Assembly: GCA_947498455.1 (NCBI GenBank)
Contig: CANMKK010000012.1
Span: 1 to 64,000 of the forward strand
Direction of reading: 5' to 3'
Length of the DNA: 64,000 nt
Origin: an uncultured Aquimarina sp.
GTDB lineage: Bacteria; Bacteroidota; Bacteroidia; Flavobacteriales; Flavobacteriaceae
Shown here: positions 37,492 through 46,505 of the stretch, one piece after another
How the letters are laid out: every line of letters begins with the position of its first letter
How positions within the stretch are numbered: the first letter of the stretch is position 1
Position numbers and translations under genes: made by a program
Notes under the pieces: model-generated
The model's input: only the letters and a program-made list of their open reading frames with translations
The model's database searches: none
Told to the model about the DNA's origin: nothing

Positions 37492-39153
37492 TTAATTGGT
37501 CTTACCTATTAATTGATTGACCTCATCTAATGTATATACCTTATACCCTGTTCCTAAAAGGAGTTTGCAATACTCTTCTACAGTTTTATTAAAACCTACT
37601 TTTTCTCTTCTTTTATTTACTGAATCTACATCTTTTATTGGCCAAATGAATGATATCTCATTTTTTTGGCCAGCATATAAAGTTTTTCCCTGCGTACCAT
37701 ACAGTTGTTCTTTATTCTGTTCCATCAAATAGCGATCCTCCATCATTGCAACAGAAGTTAGACTCAATTCTCCTTTTTCTCCAGCTTCTTTTATTAATGG
37801 CAGGTATTCTCCTATCTTATTAGAATGTTGAATTACCAACCACGCAGCCTTACTAGTCTCCTCACCTACTAATGTCCTACCAGGGTATCCATATTCTTTA
37901 AAAATTTTTTCTATAAATAAGGTATTCGTACTATCCACAGCTACTTGCTCTTTCCAGGAAATGTCTCCATTGTTTCTTCCTGCTTGATCCAACTTCATCA
38001 CACTATCCAATTGAGTTTTCAGCCTTTCATTAATTTTAGGTTTAGATCTTTCTACCTTTTCTAAAGGTAGCTTATCCGAATCGTTCCAATGTAACTTTTC
38101 TACGATTGTACCTTTTTTAAGCTGTACGATTCCCGGGTTAGAACGCAATATTGTTTTTAGAGCTGTTTCATCTGTACTATAAAAATCAAAATTCAAGTCA
38201 TATTGTTGTTTCTTCTTCGAAACATCCTGAGGTGAAGAAGCTGTCAAACCTATTACATCATAGCCTTGAGACATCGCCTTATCTGTTAATCCTTTAATTG
38301 CACTCATTCCCTCGCCTTCACTTTTCGACAAATTGTACATTATTATCAATATCACATTCTCTTTTTCTAAGAATTCTGTTGTATAATCTTTCCCATTCTT
38401 TTCGATCGCAAAATCGTGAATTGGTGGAATATATCCTTCATTAATCATTTCGGTTTCTACTCCGATATATTTTCCTGTTACCTGCGGATAATCTCCGCTA
38501 GTCTTAATAACCTTCTCTTCTCCATCTACTTCGAATTTCCAAAAATATTCAAACTCTGCACCCGGAGCACCTTCTGGCACTGTCATTCCTTTCTCAATAT
38601 TTGTCCCTATTTTGTAGGCTCTAAAATCAAATGTTGGCAAATGCATTAACACATGATATGCGAATGCCAAACAAGCCGAAAAGGAAACAAAAACAATCCA
38701 CTTATGAGAACTTACTGGCAATACAGGAGTGATGTACTTTCTTCCGAAAAATAAAACCAACACCAATACTAATAAAATAACATCTTTTGTAAACGATTCC
38801 CAGGGAGTTAACGGCAATGCATCTCCAAAACACCCACAGTCTGTAACCTTATTAAAATAAGCAGAATAAAATGTTAGAAATGTAAAAAACACAATCATTA
38901 ACAATAATGACCATACAGTAAATTTAGGAAGATACCCCAGTAGTAATGTAATACCCAAAACAACTTCAAAAATTACAAGAAACACCGCTATTAATAGAGC
39001 AAATGGAATTAGAAACTCCATATTCAATACTCCTTCACTAAAGTATTCCTGCAACTTATATGAAAACCCTAACGGATCATTTAATTTAATAAACCCTGAA
39101 AATAAAAAAAGGGCAGCAACAAATATTCGGGAAAAACCAACTAGTATTTTCAT
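37492..39153 (-). CDS. DoxX/MauE-like membrane protein fused to a redoxin-like and a DUF6624-like domain
   Basis: A 553-residue protein with three parts. Residues 1-170 form a DoxX/MauE-like four-helix membrane domain with a CxC pair (TDCGCFG, Cys106/Cys108). Residues about 240-360 resemble a thioredoxin-like fold (VILIIMYNL, GYDVIGLTAS, IVQLKKGTIV) but have no CxxC. Residues about 420-530 resemble DUF6624 (AAWLVIQHS, LSLTSVAMMEDRYL, QLYGTQ, VNKRREKVGF). The first part is the BT_3928-type family conserved near tpiA in Bacteroidota. A role in thiol or quinone redox chemistry at the membrane is inferred from the family. The C-terminal extension is unusual and may be a lineage-specific fusion. 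Confidence 0.82.
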   Translation of the reverse strand: MKILVGFSRIFVAALFLFSGFIKLNDPLGFSYKLQEYFSEGVLNMEFLIPFALLIAVFLVIFEVVLGITLLLGYLPKFTVWSLLLMIVFFTFLTFYSAYFNKVTDCGCFGDALPLTPWESFTKDVILLVLVLVLFFGRKYITPVLPVSSHKWIVFVSFSACLAFAYHVLMHLPTFDFRAYKIGTNIEKGMTVPEGAPGAEFEYFWKFEVDGEEKVIKTSGDYPQVTGKYIGVETEMINEGYIPPIHDFAIEKNGKDYTTEFLEKENVILIIMYNLSKSEGEGMSAIKGLTDKAMSQGYDVIGLTASSPQDVSKKKQQYDLNFDFYSTDETALKTILRSNPGIVQLKKGTIVEKLHWNDSDKLPLEKVERSKPKINERLKTQLDSVMKLDQAGRNNGDISWKEQVAVDSTNTLFIEKIFKEYGYPGRTLVGEETSKAAWLVIQHSNKIGEYLPLIKEAGEKGELSLTSVAMMEDRYLMEQNKEQLYGTQGKTLYAGQKNEISFIWPIKDVDSVNKRREKVGFNKTVEEYCKLLLGTGYKVYTLDEVNQLIGKTN

Positions 39154-39244
39154 GGTATCTACAGTAATTTTAAATTATGCTTACAATATAATATGCTTCT
39201 AATCTTCTATCTTTTAGTTTAACAGTATTTTACAACATCCTAGA

Positions 39245-39793
39245 TCAAACTGCTTCAACTTCTCCCAAATGAATCATGGCAAATACTGCGTAATTAATCA
39301 TATCTTGATAATTAGCATCAATCCCTTCACTAACCAAGGTTTTGCCTTTGTTATCTTCTATTTGTTTGACTCGAAGTAATTTCTGAAGGATCAAATCTGT
39401 TAAGGAACTTACTCTCATATCTCTCCAGGCTTCGCCATAATCATGATTTTTATTCATCATCAATTCTTTGGTTAATGAGATGTGTTTATCATATAGTTCA
39501 GTAGCTTCTTCCGTTGATAAATCGGGTTGTTCTACAATTCCTTTTTCAATCTGAATCAACGCCATTAGACTATAATTAATAATTCCAATAAATTCTGAAG
39601 CTTCTCCTTCATCTACTTTCCTAACTTCATTCTCCTGCAAGCTTCTAATGCGTTGCGCTTTGATAAAGATTTGGTCAGTCAACGATGGCAACCTAAGAAT
39701 CCTCCAGGCACTACCATAATCTTTCATCTTTTTAATAAATAAATCTCGACATTTAGTAATTACCGCATCATATTGTGTAGAGGTATCCTGCAT
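39245..39793 (-). CDS. DUF1599 protein with internal duplication
   Basis: A 182-residue protein made of two copies of the same unit. Copy 1 (about 10-83) contains KMKDYGSAWRILRLPSLTDQI and IINYSLMALI. Copy 2 (about 101-178) contains KNHDYGEAWRDMRVSSLTDLI and MINYAVFAMI. DUF1599 is widespread in Bacteroidota and of unknown function; the pattern of acidic and aromatic residues on helices recalls all-alpha nucleotide hydrolases, but that is only a guess. It is divergent from folP and shares its symmetrical promoter region. Confidence 0.88.
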   Translation of the reverse strand: MQDTSTQYDAVITKCRDLFIKKMKDYGSAWRILRLPSLTDQIFIKAQRIRSLQENEVRKVDEGEASEFIGIINYSLMALIQIEKGIVEQPDLSTEEATELYDKHISLTKELMMNKNHDYGEAWRDMRVSSLTDLILQKLLRVKQIEDNKGKTLVSEGIDANYQDMINYAVFAMIHLGEVEAV

Positions 39794-39902
39794 AGAACTG
39801 TTTAATTTTGTGTAAATTTCGCTTTAATATAGGAATTAAAAAAATTGTGCTTAAAAAATTAAGTAAGGTTACTTTTTTTAATTTCTTTACACGGTTTCCT
39901 CT

Positions 39903-39971
39903 TACAAATGTAAATTGTAAAAAACGAAAGCTGTTTTGAGAATAGTGTTATTTTTGAAATTTACATTTGTA
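39903..39971. promoter_or_regulatory. Symmetrical divergent promoter region (DUF1599 / folP)
   Basis: Two perfect 14-bp inverted arms (39903-39916 and 39958-39971) flank a 41-bp centre. Each arm contains a TACATTTG -7 box pointing outward: minus strand at 39905-39912 toward DUF1599, plus strand at 39962-39969 toward folP. A TTTG at 39935-39938 could serve as a -33 element for folP with a long 23-base spacer. The repeat may reflect two identical core promoters or a shared regulator. Confidence 0.55.
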
Positions 39972-40042
39972 TGGATTGCCAGATTAGATTAATTATAAAT
40001 TTCGTTTAAAAAATTTAACCTAAAAAGCAACAAGTTTTAATA

Positions 40043-40879
40043 ATGACTATTAATTGCAAAGGTTCATTAATTGACCTCTCTACCCCAAAAGTGATGGGCA
40101 TTCTTAATATAACTCCTGATTCATTTTATGATGGAGGAAAGTACAAGGATGAGTATCAAATTCTTAATCAAACAGAAAAAATGCTCACTGAAGGAGCTAC
40201 ATTTATTGATGTAGGTGCATATTCTTCGAGACCTGGTGCCAGTCATATCCCACTAGAAGATGAGAAAAAAAGAATTGTACCAATTGTAGAGCTATTAGTA
40301 AATAATTTTCCAGATATCATTTTGTCTATAGACACTTTTAGGAGTGAAATTGCAAAATATTGTATCGAATCTGGTGCTGCGCTTATAAATGATATTTCGG
40401 CAGGAAACTTAGATCCTGATATGATTCCATCTATTGGTAGATTAAAAATACCTTATATAATGATGCACATGAAAGGCACGCCGCAAACTATGAAATCCTT
40501 AGACCAATACACAAATCTGATACAGGAAGTACAATTGTATTTTTCTAAAAAAGTTGCCGAAGCAAGAAAAAATGGCATCAACGATATTATTATTGATCCA
40601 GGGTTTGGTTTTGCAAAAAACATAGAACAGAATTATGAACTTCTAAGAAAGACTGAAATGCTAAAATTACAAGATATTCCAATTCTGGCAGGATTATCAA
40701 GAAAATCAATGATATACAAACCCTTACACATAACCCCAGATGATTCTCTTAATGGAACAACAACACTACATACTATTGCTTTATTGCAAGGTGCTTCAAT
40801 ACTAAGAGTTCATGACGTAAGAGAAGCTATGGAATGTATTTCTTTAGTGCGCATATACCAAGGAAGTATTTTTAACTAA
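40043..40879 (+). CDS. folP: Dihydropteroate synthase
   Basis: A 278-residue TIM-barrel enzyme of usual length. MGILNITPDSFYDGGKY (about 18-34), TFIDVGAYSSRPGA, INDISAG, IIIDPGFGFAK and GLSRKSM are the family motifs. It condenses 4-aminobenzoate with dihydropterin pyrophosphate in folate synthesis and is the sulfonamide target. It lies just upstream of cdaA, a pairing common in Bacteroidota. Confidence 0.97.
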   Translation: MTINCKGSLIDLSTPKVMGILNITPDSFYDGGKYKDEYQILNQTEKMLTEGATFIDVGAYSSRPGASHIPLEDEKKRIVPIVELLVNNFPDIILSIDTFRSEIAKYCIESGAALINDISAGNLDPDMIPSIGRLKIPYIMMHMKGTPQTMKSLDQYTNLIQEVQLYFSKKVAEARKNGINDIIIDPGFGFAKNIEQNYELLRKTEMLKLQDIPILAGLSRKSMIYKPLHITPDDSLNGTTTLHTIALLQGASILRVHDVREAMECISLVRIYQGSIFN

Positions 40880-40961
40880 AATTAATCGAATTAGGAATTC
40901 TAACACGCTTTTAAAAACTGAGTTTCGCTAATTTTCCTATTTTTACAAAAACAGCCTTTAT

Positions 40962-41738
40962 TTGGACTTAATCAACCTTAGAATATTAGACATCCTAGAT
41001 ATTGTACTTGTAGCATTATTATTATACTACATTTATAAGCTAGTTAAAGGTACAGCAGCTATCAATATTTTTATTGGAATTGTCATTATTTATTTGGTTT
41101 GGAAACTTACGCAGCTTCTTGCCATGGAGATGTTGAGTAGTGTTCTTGGAGAGTTTATTGGGGTTGGAATGTTTGCCCTCATAGTTGTATTTCAACAAGA
41201 AATTCGAAAATTCCTATTAATGATTGGCTCTACTAATTTTGGTAGAAGACGAAAATTTTTGCGGCAACTAAAATTTATACGAGACACACCTGAAGATAGT
41301 CTTACTGATGTAAAAGCAATTGTTACTGCCTGTGAAAAAATGGGAAACTCCTATACTGGAGCATTAATTGTAATCAAAAGAAACACTTCACTCGATTTTG
41401 TAAAAACCTCTGGAGATGAATTAGATATTCTAGTAAAAACTCCTATTATCGAAAGTGTTTTTTATAAAAACAGTCCATTACATGATGGCGCTATGATCAT
41501 TGAAGATAATAGAATTTTAGCTACGCGCGTTATCTTGCCGGTTACTAATGATCGTGATATTCCTTTACGTTTTGGATTACGTCACCGAGCTGCAGTAGGA
41601 ATTACAGAAAAAACCGATGCTTTAGCATTAGTGGTAAGCGAAGAAACTGGTCAAATATCTTATGTAAAAAATGGAGAGTTTGTTATCTTCAAAACACAGG
41701 AAGAGTTAATTGAAAAAATCAAAAGAGATCTTGTTTAA
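40962..41738 (+). CDS. cdaA: Membrane diadenylate cyclase CdaA
   Basis: A 258-residue protein with three N-terminal membrane helices (about 9-85) and a cytosolic DisA_N/DAC domain (about 90-235). The catalytic motifs are visible as LHDGAMII and RFGLRHRAA. It makes the second messenger c-di-AMP from two ATP. The start is TTG at 40962 (MDLINLRILDILDIV), which matches the usual start of the family; no ATG or GTG fits better. It follows folP by 82 bases. Confidence 0.95.
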   Translation: MDLINLRILDILDIVLVALLLYYIYKLVKGTAAINIFIGIVIIYLVWKLTQLLAMEMLSSVLGEFIGVGMFALIVVFQQEIRKFLLMIGSTNFGRRRKFLRQLKFIRDTPEDSLTDVKAIVTACEKMGNSYTGALIVIKRNTSLDFVKTSGDELDILVKTPIIESVFYKNSPLHDGAMIIEDNRILATRVILPVTNDRDIPLRFGLRHRAAVGITEKTDALALVVSEETGQISYVKNGEFVIFKTQEELIEKIKRDLV

Positions 41739-41751
41739 TAATGAGCACTAC

Positions 41752-42523
41752 ATGTCCGAAACAAATCATTGTAAAAACTGTAATTACAAATTAGAAAACT
41801 ACACATTTTGCCCTAAATGTGGTGCAAAAAAGATTAAATAAGAGGATTACTTTTAAAAACCTTACTCAAGAATTCACTGATCGCTTTTTAAATCTCGATA
41901 ATTCATTAATAAGGACATTTATACATTTATTTAGCAAACCAGAAAAAGTAATTGGCGGCTATATTAATGGCTTGCGAAAAAGATATCTAAATGTTTTTAG
42001 CTATTTTGCCATTTCACTAACTATTTCTGGGTTGTATACTTATATTCTAAGAAAATACAAAGACAACCTTTTCACAGAAACTTTAAGCTCGGAAAAACAA
42101 ATCGAAGTTACTAAAATAACTTCGGACTTTTCTTTTGAGTATCAATCGGTAATTTCATTCTTAATGATTCCCTTACTGGCTTTGATTTCCAGATTCATTT
42201 TTTTGAATTACAAGAAATATAACCTTACGGAACATTTTGTAATATACTTATATGCATATTCACACATCACAATGGTCGTAAGTATACTAACCTTACCATT
42301 TATTTTATCCTATCAAAACATTTATATAGTTATAGCAGTACAATTTATCATCTACATTTTATATATAGCCTATGTGCTCAAAAATCTATATGAAATGAGT
42401 TTGAAAAAAATTGTGCTTAAAACTCTTTTATTTATAATAATTTCTATTGTATTATTTACTATTCTATCGTTTATCATAGCATTAATAATGATTAAAAGCG
42501 GAGCACTTCCTGTCGATAAATAA
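41752..42523 (+). pseudogene. DUF3667 membrane protein gene with a frameshift after the zinc ribbon
   Basis: Members of this Bacteroidota family normally begin with a short zinc ribbon followed without a break by RITFKNL...EF and several membrane helices. Here the ribbon (MSETNHCKNC...FCPKCGAKK, ATG at 41752) ends at a TAA after 29 codons, while RITFKNLTQEFTDRF and the rest continue in another frame to 42523. Removing one A from the run of six A at 41826-41831 would join both parts as CGAKRLNKRITFKN. Downstream, four or five membrane helices remain intact. It may be a real mutation, a sequencing slip, or a gene now starting at GTG 41819. Function of the family is unknown. Confidence 0.75.
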
Positions 42524-42624
42524 TATCAAGCATCGTTAGTGTTCGATAAGGATTGAGGATATCTGTCGCTTCAATAAATTTTGACTTATTTTAACCGGGA
42601 TAGCAATGATTAAGTATTAAGTCA

Positions 42625-44388
42625 CTACTCTTCTACTGCTGCAAACTGAACATTATAAAGGTTTTTATAATACCCATTCTGAATTTTCAACAATTCACTA
42701 TGACTTCCCTCTTCAACTATCTCACCACTATCCATTACAATAATTTTATCGGCGTTTTTAATCGTTGCAAGACGATGTGCAATCACAATAGAAGTCCTAC
42801 CTTTTGTAATTTTATCCGTGGCATCCTGAATAAGTTGTTCACTATGAGAATCGATAGAAGAAGTCGCTTCATCCAAAATTAAAATTTTAGGATTTGCTAC
42901 ATAAGCTCGCAGAAAAGATATTAGTTGCCTCTGTCCGGAAGATAACATTACTCCTCGTTCTTTGACATTATAATGATACCCTTCCGGTAAACTCATAATA
43001 AACTCATGAATTCCGATTTCTTTGGCCGCTTTATACACTTCTTCTTCTGTAACACTAGGATTATTCAACGTAATATTATTAAGTATTGTATCGGCAAACA
43101 AAAACACATCTTGTAATACAACTGCAATATTTTTTCTTAGTGATTTCAAGTTTATAGTATCAATTGTTTTGTTATCAATCGAAATGCTTCCACTATCAAT
43201 CTCATAAAATCTACTTAGCAAATTAATAATTGTCGACTTACCTGCTCCTGTCGCACCAACAATTGCAATTGTTTCTCCTTTTTTAGCAGAAAAAGAAATT
43301 CCTTTTAAGACTTCTTCTCCTTTGACATAGCTAAATCTCACATTATCAAAATCGATATTACCTTTAACCTCCTCTAATTCTAATTTTCCAGAATCCTCTA
43401 TCCTTGCTTCTGTATCCAAAATTGCAAATACTCTGTTGGCTGCAACCATACCCATTTGAAGGGTATTAAACTTATCTGCTATTTGTCGTAATGGTCTAAA
43501 AAGCATTTGTGACAATTCTATAAAAGCAATTACCACACCTAATGTAATTACATCTCCTTGTGCTGCTTTTAAGCCCCCAAACCAAACTATCAAACCTATA
43601 GTTACAGAACTAGACATTTCTGCAATAGGAAAAAAAATGGAATTGTACCACACGGTTTTGATCCATCCTTTTTTATGCTTTTCGTTAATTTCTTTAAATT
43701 TAGCATACTCAATCTCCTCTCTGGTAAACAATTGAACAATTTTCATACCGGTAATACGCTCCTGAACAAAAGAGTTTAAATTAGAAACTTGAGTTCTAAC
43801 TTCTTCAAATGCCTTTTTCATTTTCTTCTGGAAAACTCGTGTAGCATACACAATAAGAGGTAGTATAAAAAGCACTATTAATGTAAGTTGCCAACTATTA
43901 TAAGCCATAAAACCAAGAATGACCACCATTTTTAACAAATCACTAATAATTACAAAAAGCCCTTGACTAAAAATACTAGCAATTGTTTCGATATCACTTA
44001 CTGCTCTAGTAACTAATCGGCCTACTGAGGATGTATCATAATACTGCTTCTTAAAATTAAGCATATGATCAAAAAGCTTTACCCTAATATCTCTAATAAC
44101 CTCTTGTCCTAGCCAGTTTGCAAAATATATGAACAAAAACTGAAAGATCACTTCTAATAATAAGACTCCAAACATCAAACTGATATAGTATACAATCAAA
44201 TCACCATCTTTTGGGATAAAACTCTTATCAATAGCTTGTTGCAACAAATATGGTCTTACTATTGCAAATACAGATAACAATACCGCAGATAACCCTACAA
44301 AATAAAATGTCAAGCGATAAGAATTAGCGAAACCAATCAATCGTTTAAACAGTTTAAAATCAAATGCACTACCGCTTTTACTTGCCAT
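42625..44388 (-). CDS. ABC exporter, MsbA-like (membrane plus ATPase)
   Basis: A 587-residue half-transporter. Six membrane helices occupy about 25-310. The ATPase shows Walker A GATGAGKS (378-385), signature LSSGQ (482-486), Walker B ILILDEA (502-508) and the H-loop His near 538. Family members form homodimers or heterodimers that flip lipids or export drugs. The substrate cannot be told. The start lies four bases after the truA stop on the same strand, so the two are probably co-transcribed. Confidence 0.95.
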   Translation of the reverse strand: MASKSGSAFDFKLFKRLIGFANSYRLTFYFVGLSAVLLSVFAIVRPYLLQQAIDKSFIPKDGDLIVYYISLMFGVLLLEVIFQFLFIYFANWLGQEVIRDIRVKLFDHMLNFKKQYYDTSSVGRLVTRAVSDIETIASIFSQGLFVIISDLLKMVVILGFMAYNSWQLTLIVLFILPLIVYATRVFQKKMKKAFEEVRTQVSNLNSFVQERITGMKIVQLFTREEIEYAKFKEINEKHKKGWIKTVWYNSIFFPIAEMSSSVTIGLIVWFGGLKAAQGDVITLGVVIAFIELSQMLFRPLRQIADKFNTLQMGMVAANRVFAILDTEARIEDSGKLELEEVKGNIDFDNVRFSYVKGEEVLKGISFSAKKGETIAIVGATGAGKSTIINLLSRFYEIDSGSISIDNKTIDTINLKSLRKNIAVVLQDVFLFADTILNNITLNNPSVTEEEVYKAAKEIGIHEFIMSLPEGYHYNVKERGVMLSSGQRQLISFLRAYVANPKILILDEATSSIDSHSEQLIQDATDKITKGRTSIVIAHRLATIKNADKIIVMDSGEIVEEGSHSELLKIQNGYYKNLYNVQFAAVEE

Positions 44389-44392
44389 TTTT

Positions 44393-45139
44393 TTATGTAA
44401 TATATATTCTTTTTGGATATGCTACCTTTGTTAAGTACAAACCTTGTGCAGGGACTGAATACCCAGCATTACTTCTATCCTCACTTTTAATCACCTCGAT
44501 TAAACCATCAAGAGTTAACTTATATTGTCCTACTTCAATTAAAGTACCAACAATTGCTCGTACCATATTTCTTAAAAATCGATTCGCAGTAATTTTAAAA
44601 ATTAAAACCTCTCCATTTTTCTCCCAACAAGCATCACTTATAACACAATTATACGTTTTTACATCGGTTTTAGACTTACTGAAACATTTAAAATTAGTAT
44701 AGTTTAACAGTAATTTAGCAGCCTTATTCATTAAATCCACATCCAAATCTTTTTTCAAAAAATAGGCTGTTTGTATCCTAAAAGGATCCTTAACAAGAGC
44801 TATATGGTACTCGTAAGACCTACTAATCGCATCAAAACGAGCGTGAGCATCTTTATGCACCAAATCTACTTTTTGAATTGCTATTTCCTTAGGCAGTATA
44901 GCATTCAATCTAAATTTTAATTTAGTAACATCTATGTCACCTTTAGTATTAAAGTGTGCCATGATTTGTTTCGCATGTACCCCTGTATCTGTTCTTCCGG
45001 CTCCCACAATCTCAGTTTTTATCCTTAGCAACTTGGACAAAGACTCCTCCAACACCTCCTGTACCGAAATTGCATTAGGCTGTCTCTGCCATCCGTGATA
45101 CGATGTTCCATTATATGAAAGCTCTAAAAAATATCTCAT
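44393..45139 (-). CDS. truA: tRNA pseudouridine(38-40) synthase TruA
   Basis: A 248-residue enzyme of usual length. YNGTSYHGWQRQP (about 10-22) and GAGRTDTGVHA (catalytic Asp) are diagnostic; NRFLRNMVRAIVG is the conserved C-terminal motif. It isomerises uridines in the anticodon arm of tRNAs. A TATATTTG box at 45256-45263 is a candidate promoter. Confidence 0.97.
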   Translation of the reverse strand: MRYFLELSYNGTSYHGWQRQPNAISVQEVLEESLSKLLRIKTEIVGAGRTDTGVHAKQIMAHFNTKGDIDVTKLKFRLNAILPKEIAIQKVDLVHKDAHARFDAISRSYEYHIALVKDPFRIQTAYFLKKDLDVDLMNKAAKLLLNYTNFKCFSKSKTDVKTYNCVISDACWEKNGEVLIFKITANRFLRNMVRAIVGTLIEVGQYKLTLDGLIEVIKSEDRSNAGYSVPAQGLYLTKVAYPKRIYIT

Positions 45140-45255
45140 TATTTTACTTATACTCTTTATAATGGGAGGCTCATTAAATCTTATACATATATTTTATAGC
45201 CAAATTGCCTATACCCCTCCAATACTTTATATTATTTTTGTTCAAAATAAGAACG

Positions 45256-45263
45256 CAAATATA
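45256..45263 (-). promoter_or_regulatory. -7 box TATATTTG for truA
   Basis: The minus strand reads TATATTTG, a full match to TAnnTTTG, 116 bases upstream of the truA start. The -33 element is weak. Confidence 0.35.
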
Positions 45264-45343
45264 CTTCATAAAATAAAGATGTAATCTATTACCTTACATC
45301 TACTACTAAAAATGATATATCATTATTAACCAATCTACCCATT

Positions 45344-45838
45344 TTGAAAAAAATACTTTTACTTAGTGACACTCATAGTTATATTGATGATCGCATTTTA
45401 CATTATGTTAATGATGCTGATGAAGTTTGGCATGCTGGAGACATAGGTGATCTTAAGGTTACAGATGCTATTGAATCCCTAAAACCTTTAAGAGCTGTAT
45501 ATGGAAATATTGATAACAATGAAGCAAGAGTTGCTTTCCCATTACATCAACGATTTATTTGCGAAGGTGTTTCTGTATGGATAACTCACATAGGAGGATA
45601 TCCTCCTAAATACAATATAAATACCAGAGAAGAGATTAAATCCAACCCTCCAAAATTATTTATCACTGGTCATTCTCATATCTTAAAAGTCATTCCTGAT
45701 AAAAAAAATCAATTATTACACATGAATCCCGGTGCAGCGGGAAAACACGGATTTCATAAAGTTAGAACCATGCTTAGGTTCACATTACATTTGGGTAAAA
45801 TTGAAAATCTAGAAGTTATAGAATTGGGAAAAAAATAA
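45344..45838 (+). CDS. YfcE-type metallophosphoesterase
   Basis: A 164-residue calcineurin-like phosphoesterase of the YfcE/MJ0936 family. Metal ligands are visible in LLSDTHSY, HAGDIGD, YGNIDNNEA and ITGHSHI. Such enzymes hydrolyse phosphodiesters; the physiological substrate is unknown. The start is TTG at 45344 (MKKILLLSDTH), as no ATG or GTG in frame fits. A strong bidirectional hairpin begins within its stop codon. Confidence 0.9.
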   Translation: MKKILLLSDTHSYIDDRILHYVNDADEVWHAGDIGDLKVTDAIESLKPLRAVYGNIDNNEARVAFPLHQRFICEGVSVWITHIGGYPPKYNINTREEIKSNPPKLFITGHSHILKVIPDKKNQLLHMNPGAAGKHGFHKVRTMLRFTLHLGKIENLEVIELGKK

Positions 45839-45866
45839 GACCTGAAGTTGGCATACTTCAGGTCTT
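45837..45866. terminator. Bidirectional hairpin between convergent genes
   Basis: Twelve-base arms (45837-45848 and 45855-45866, AAGACCTGAAGT/ACTTCAGGTCTT) around a 6-base loop. It lies between the phosphoesterase gene and the convergent DUF4293 gene. U tracts are short on both sides. Confidence 0.75.
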
Positions 45867-45895
45867 AACGCACTAATACTACTAAGATTTTAGGT

Positions 45896-46306
45896 TTATC
45901 GCAATCGGTCTACAGATTTTACGAGATTTTCATCCTTTTTGATAGCCTTGTTGGCCATTACTAATAAAACGATAGAAATAACAGGAATCAACATCCCAAT
46001 ACCTTTCTCCGAAACAATTGCTTCTCCAGATAATGTTAGTGACCAATAAACAAATACTCCTAGTAAAATAAAGTTTAATAAGATATTAAGACGCCCCAAT
46101 ACAAATTGAAGCTTTCTATTTTTAAACAACAAAATGGAGATAACAGCTAATATAGCAGCTCCCACAAGTAAACTTATTACCAAAATATTATCCTGAGCTA
46201 ATAAAGCTTCTCCCTCTTTACTTAATCCGTACGGTAGTACTATAGAAATCCCAACAGATAAAAATACTACCAATAATAAATAAACAGTTTGGATTCTTTG
46301 TAACAT
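45896..46306 (-). CDS. DUF4293 membrane protein
   Basis: A small inner-membrane protein with four helices (LLLVVFLSVGISIVLPYG, ILVISLLVGAAILAVISILLF, LNILLNFILLGVFVYWS, MLIPVISIVLLVMAN). It matches DUF4293, a Bacteroidota family of unknown function often next to rho. I place the start at 46306 (MLQRIQTVYLLL, 136 residues), because family members begin with that motif and a -7 box lies at 46329-46336. The longer frame from 46396 would begin upstream of that promoter. It is divergent from rho. Confidence 0.85.
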   Translation of the reverse strand: MLQRIQTVYLLLVVFLSVGISIVLPYGLSKEGEALLAQDNILVISLLVGAAILAVISILLFKNRKLQFVLGRLNILLNFILLGVFVYWSLTLSGEAIVSEKGIGMLIPVISIVLLVMANKAIKKDENLVKSVDRLR

Positions 46307-46328
46307 CCTTCTTTTTCCTTTTGGAAAG

Positions 46329-46336
46329 CAAAAATA
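46329..46336 (-). promoter_or_regulatory. -7 box TATTTTTG for DUF4293; decides its start
   Basis: The minus strand reads TATTTTTG, matching TAnnTTTG, 22 bases upstream of the start at 46306. Transcription from here cannot include the upstream in-frame ATG at 46396. Confidence 0.45.
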
Positions 46337-46416
46337 AGAGTTTCTTTTTATAAATAAATGTAAAAAATCAAAAATAAAGTTGTATACTTGCACCACAAAA
46401 CGTGTAACTCACTCAA

Positions 46417-46482
46417 TTCGGGTTACTTACCTTCTAAATAAAATTTTCCTAGAATTCTTCTTTAGAAAATTTAATACCCGAA
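46417..46482 (+). promoter_or_regulatory. Leader stem structures upstream of rho
   Basis: TTCGGGT (46417-46423) and ACCCGAA (46476-46482) are reverse complements enclosing an inner AAATTTTC/GAAAATTT stem (starting at 46441). Together they could fold into a long hairpin about 23 bases before the rho start. Rho genes in other bacteria are autoregulated through their leaders; a similar role here is inference. Confidence 0.35.
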
Positions 46483-46505
46483 ATTAAATTATATAACAAA
46501 TTTAA

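Noticed and set aside
41826..41832. A-AAA-AAG slippery site in the DUF3667 gene as programmed -1 frameshift
   Set aside because: A -1 slip would lead to an immediate stop codon (GAT TAA); the downstream frame needs +1, so a simple indel explains it better.
45233..45240. TATTTTTG as promoter of the phosphoesterase gene
   Set aside because: It would face the truA promoter head-on with nearly overlapping starts, and the candidate TTG upstream is 25 bases away.
46307..46396. Longer start for the DUF4293 gene at 46396
   Set aside because: The family motif MLQRIQ begins at 46306 and a -7 box at 46329-46336 would exclude the upstream ATG from the transcript.
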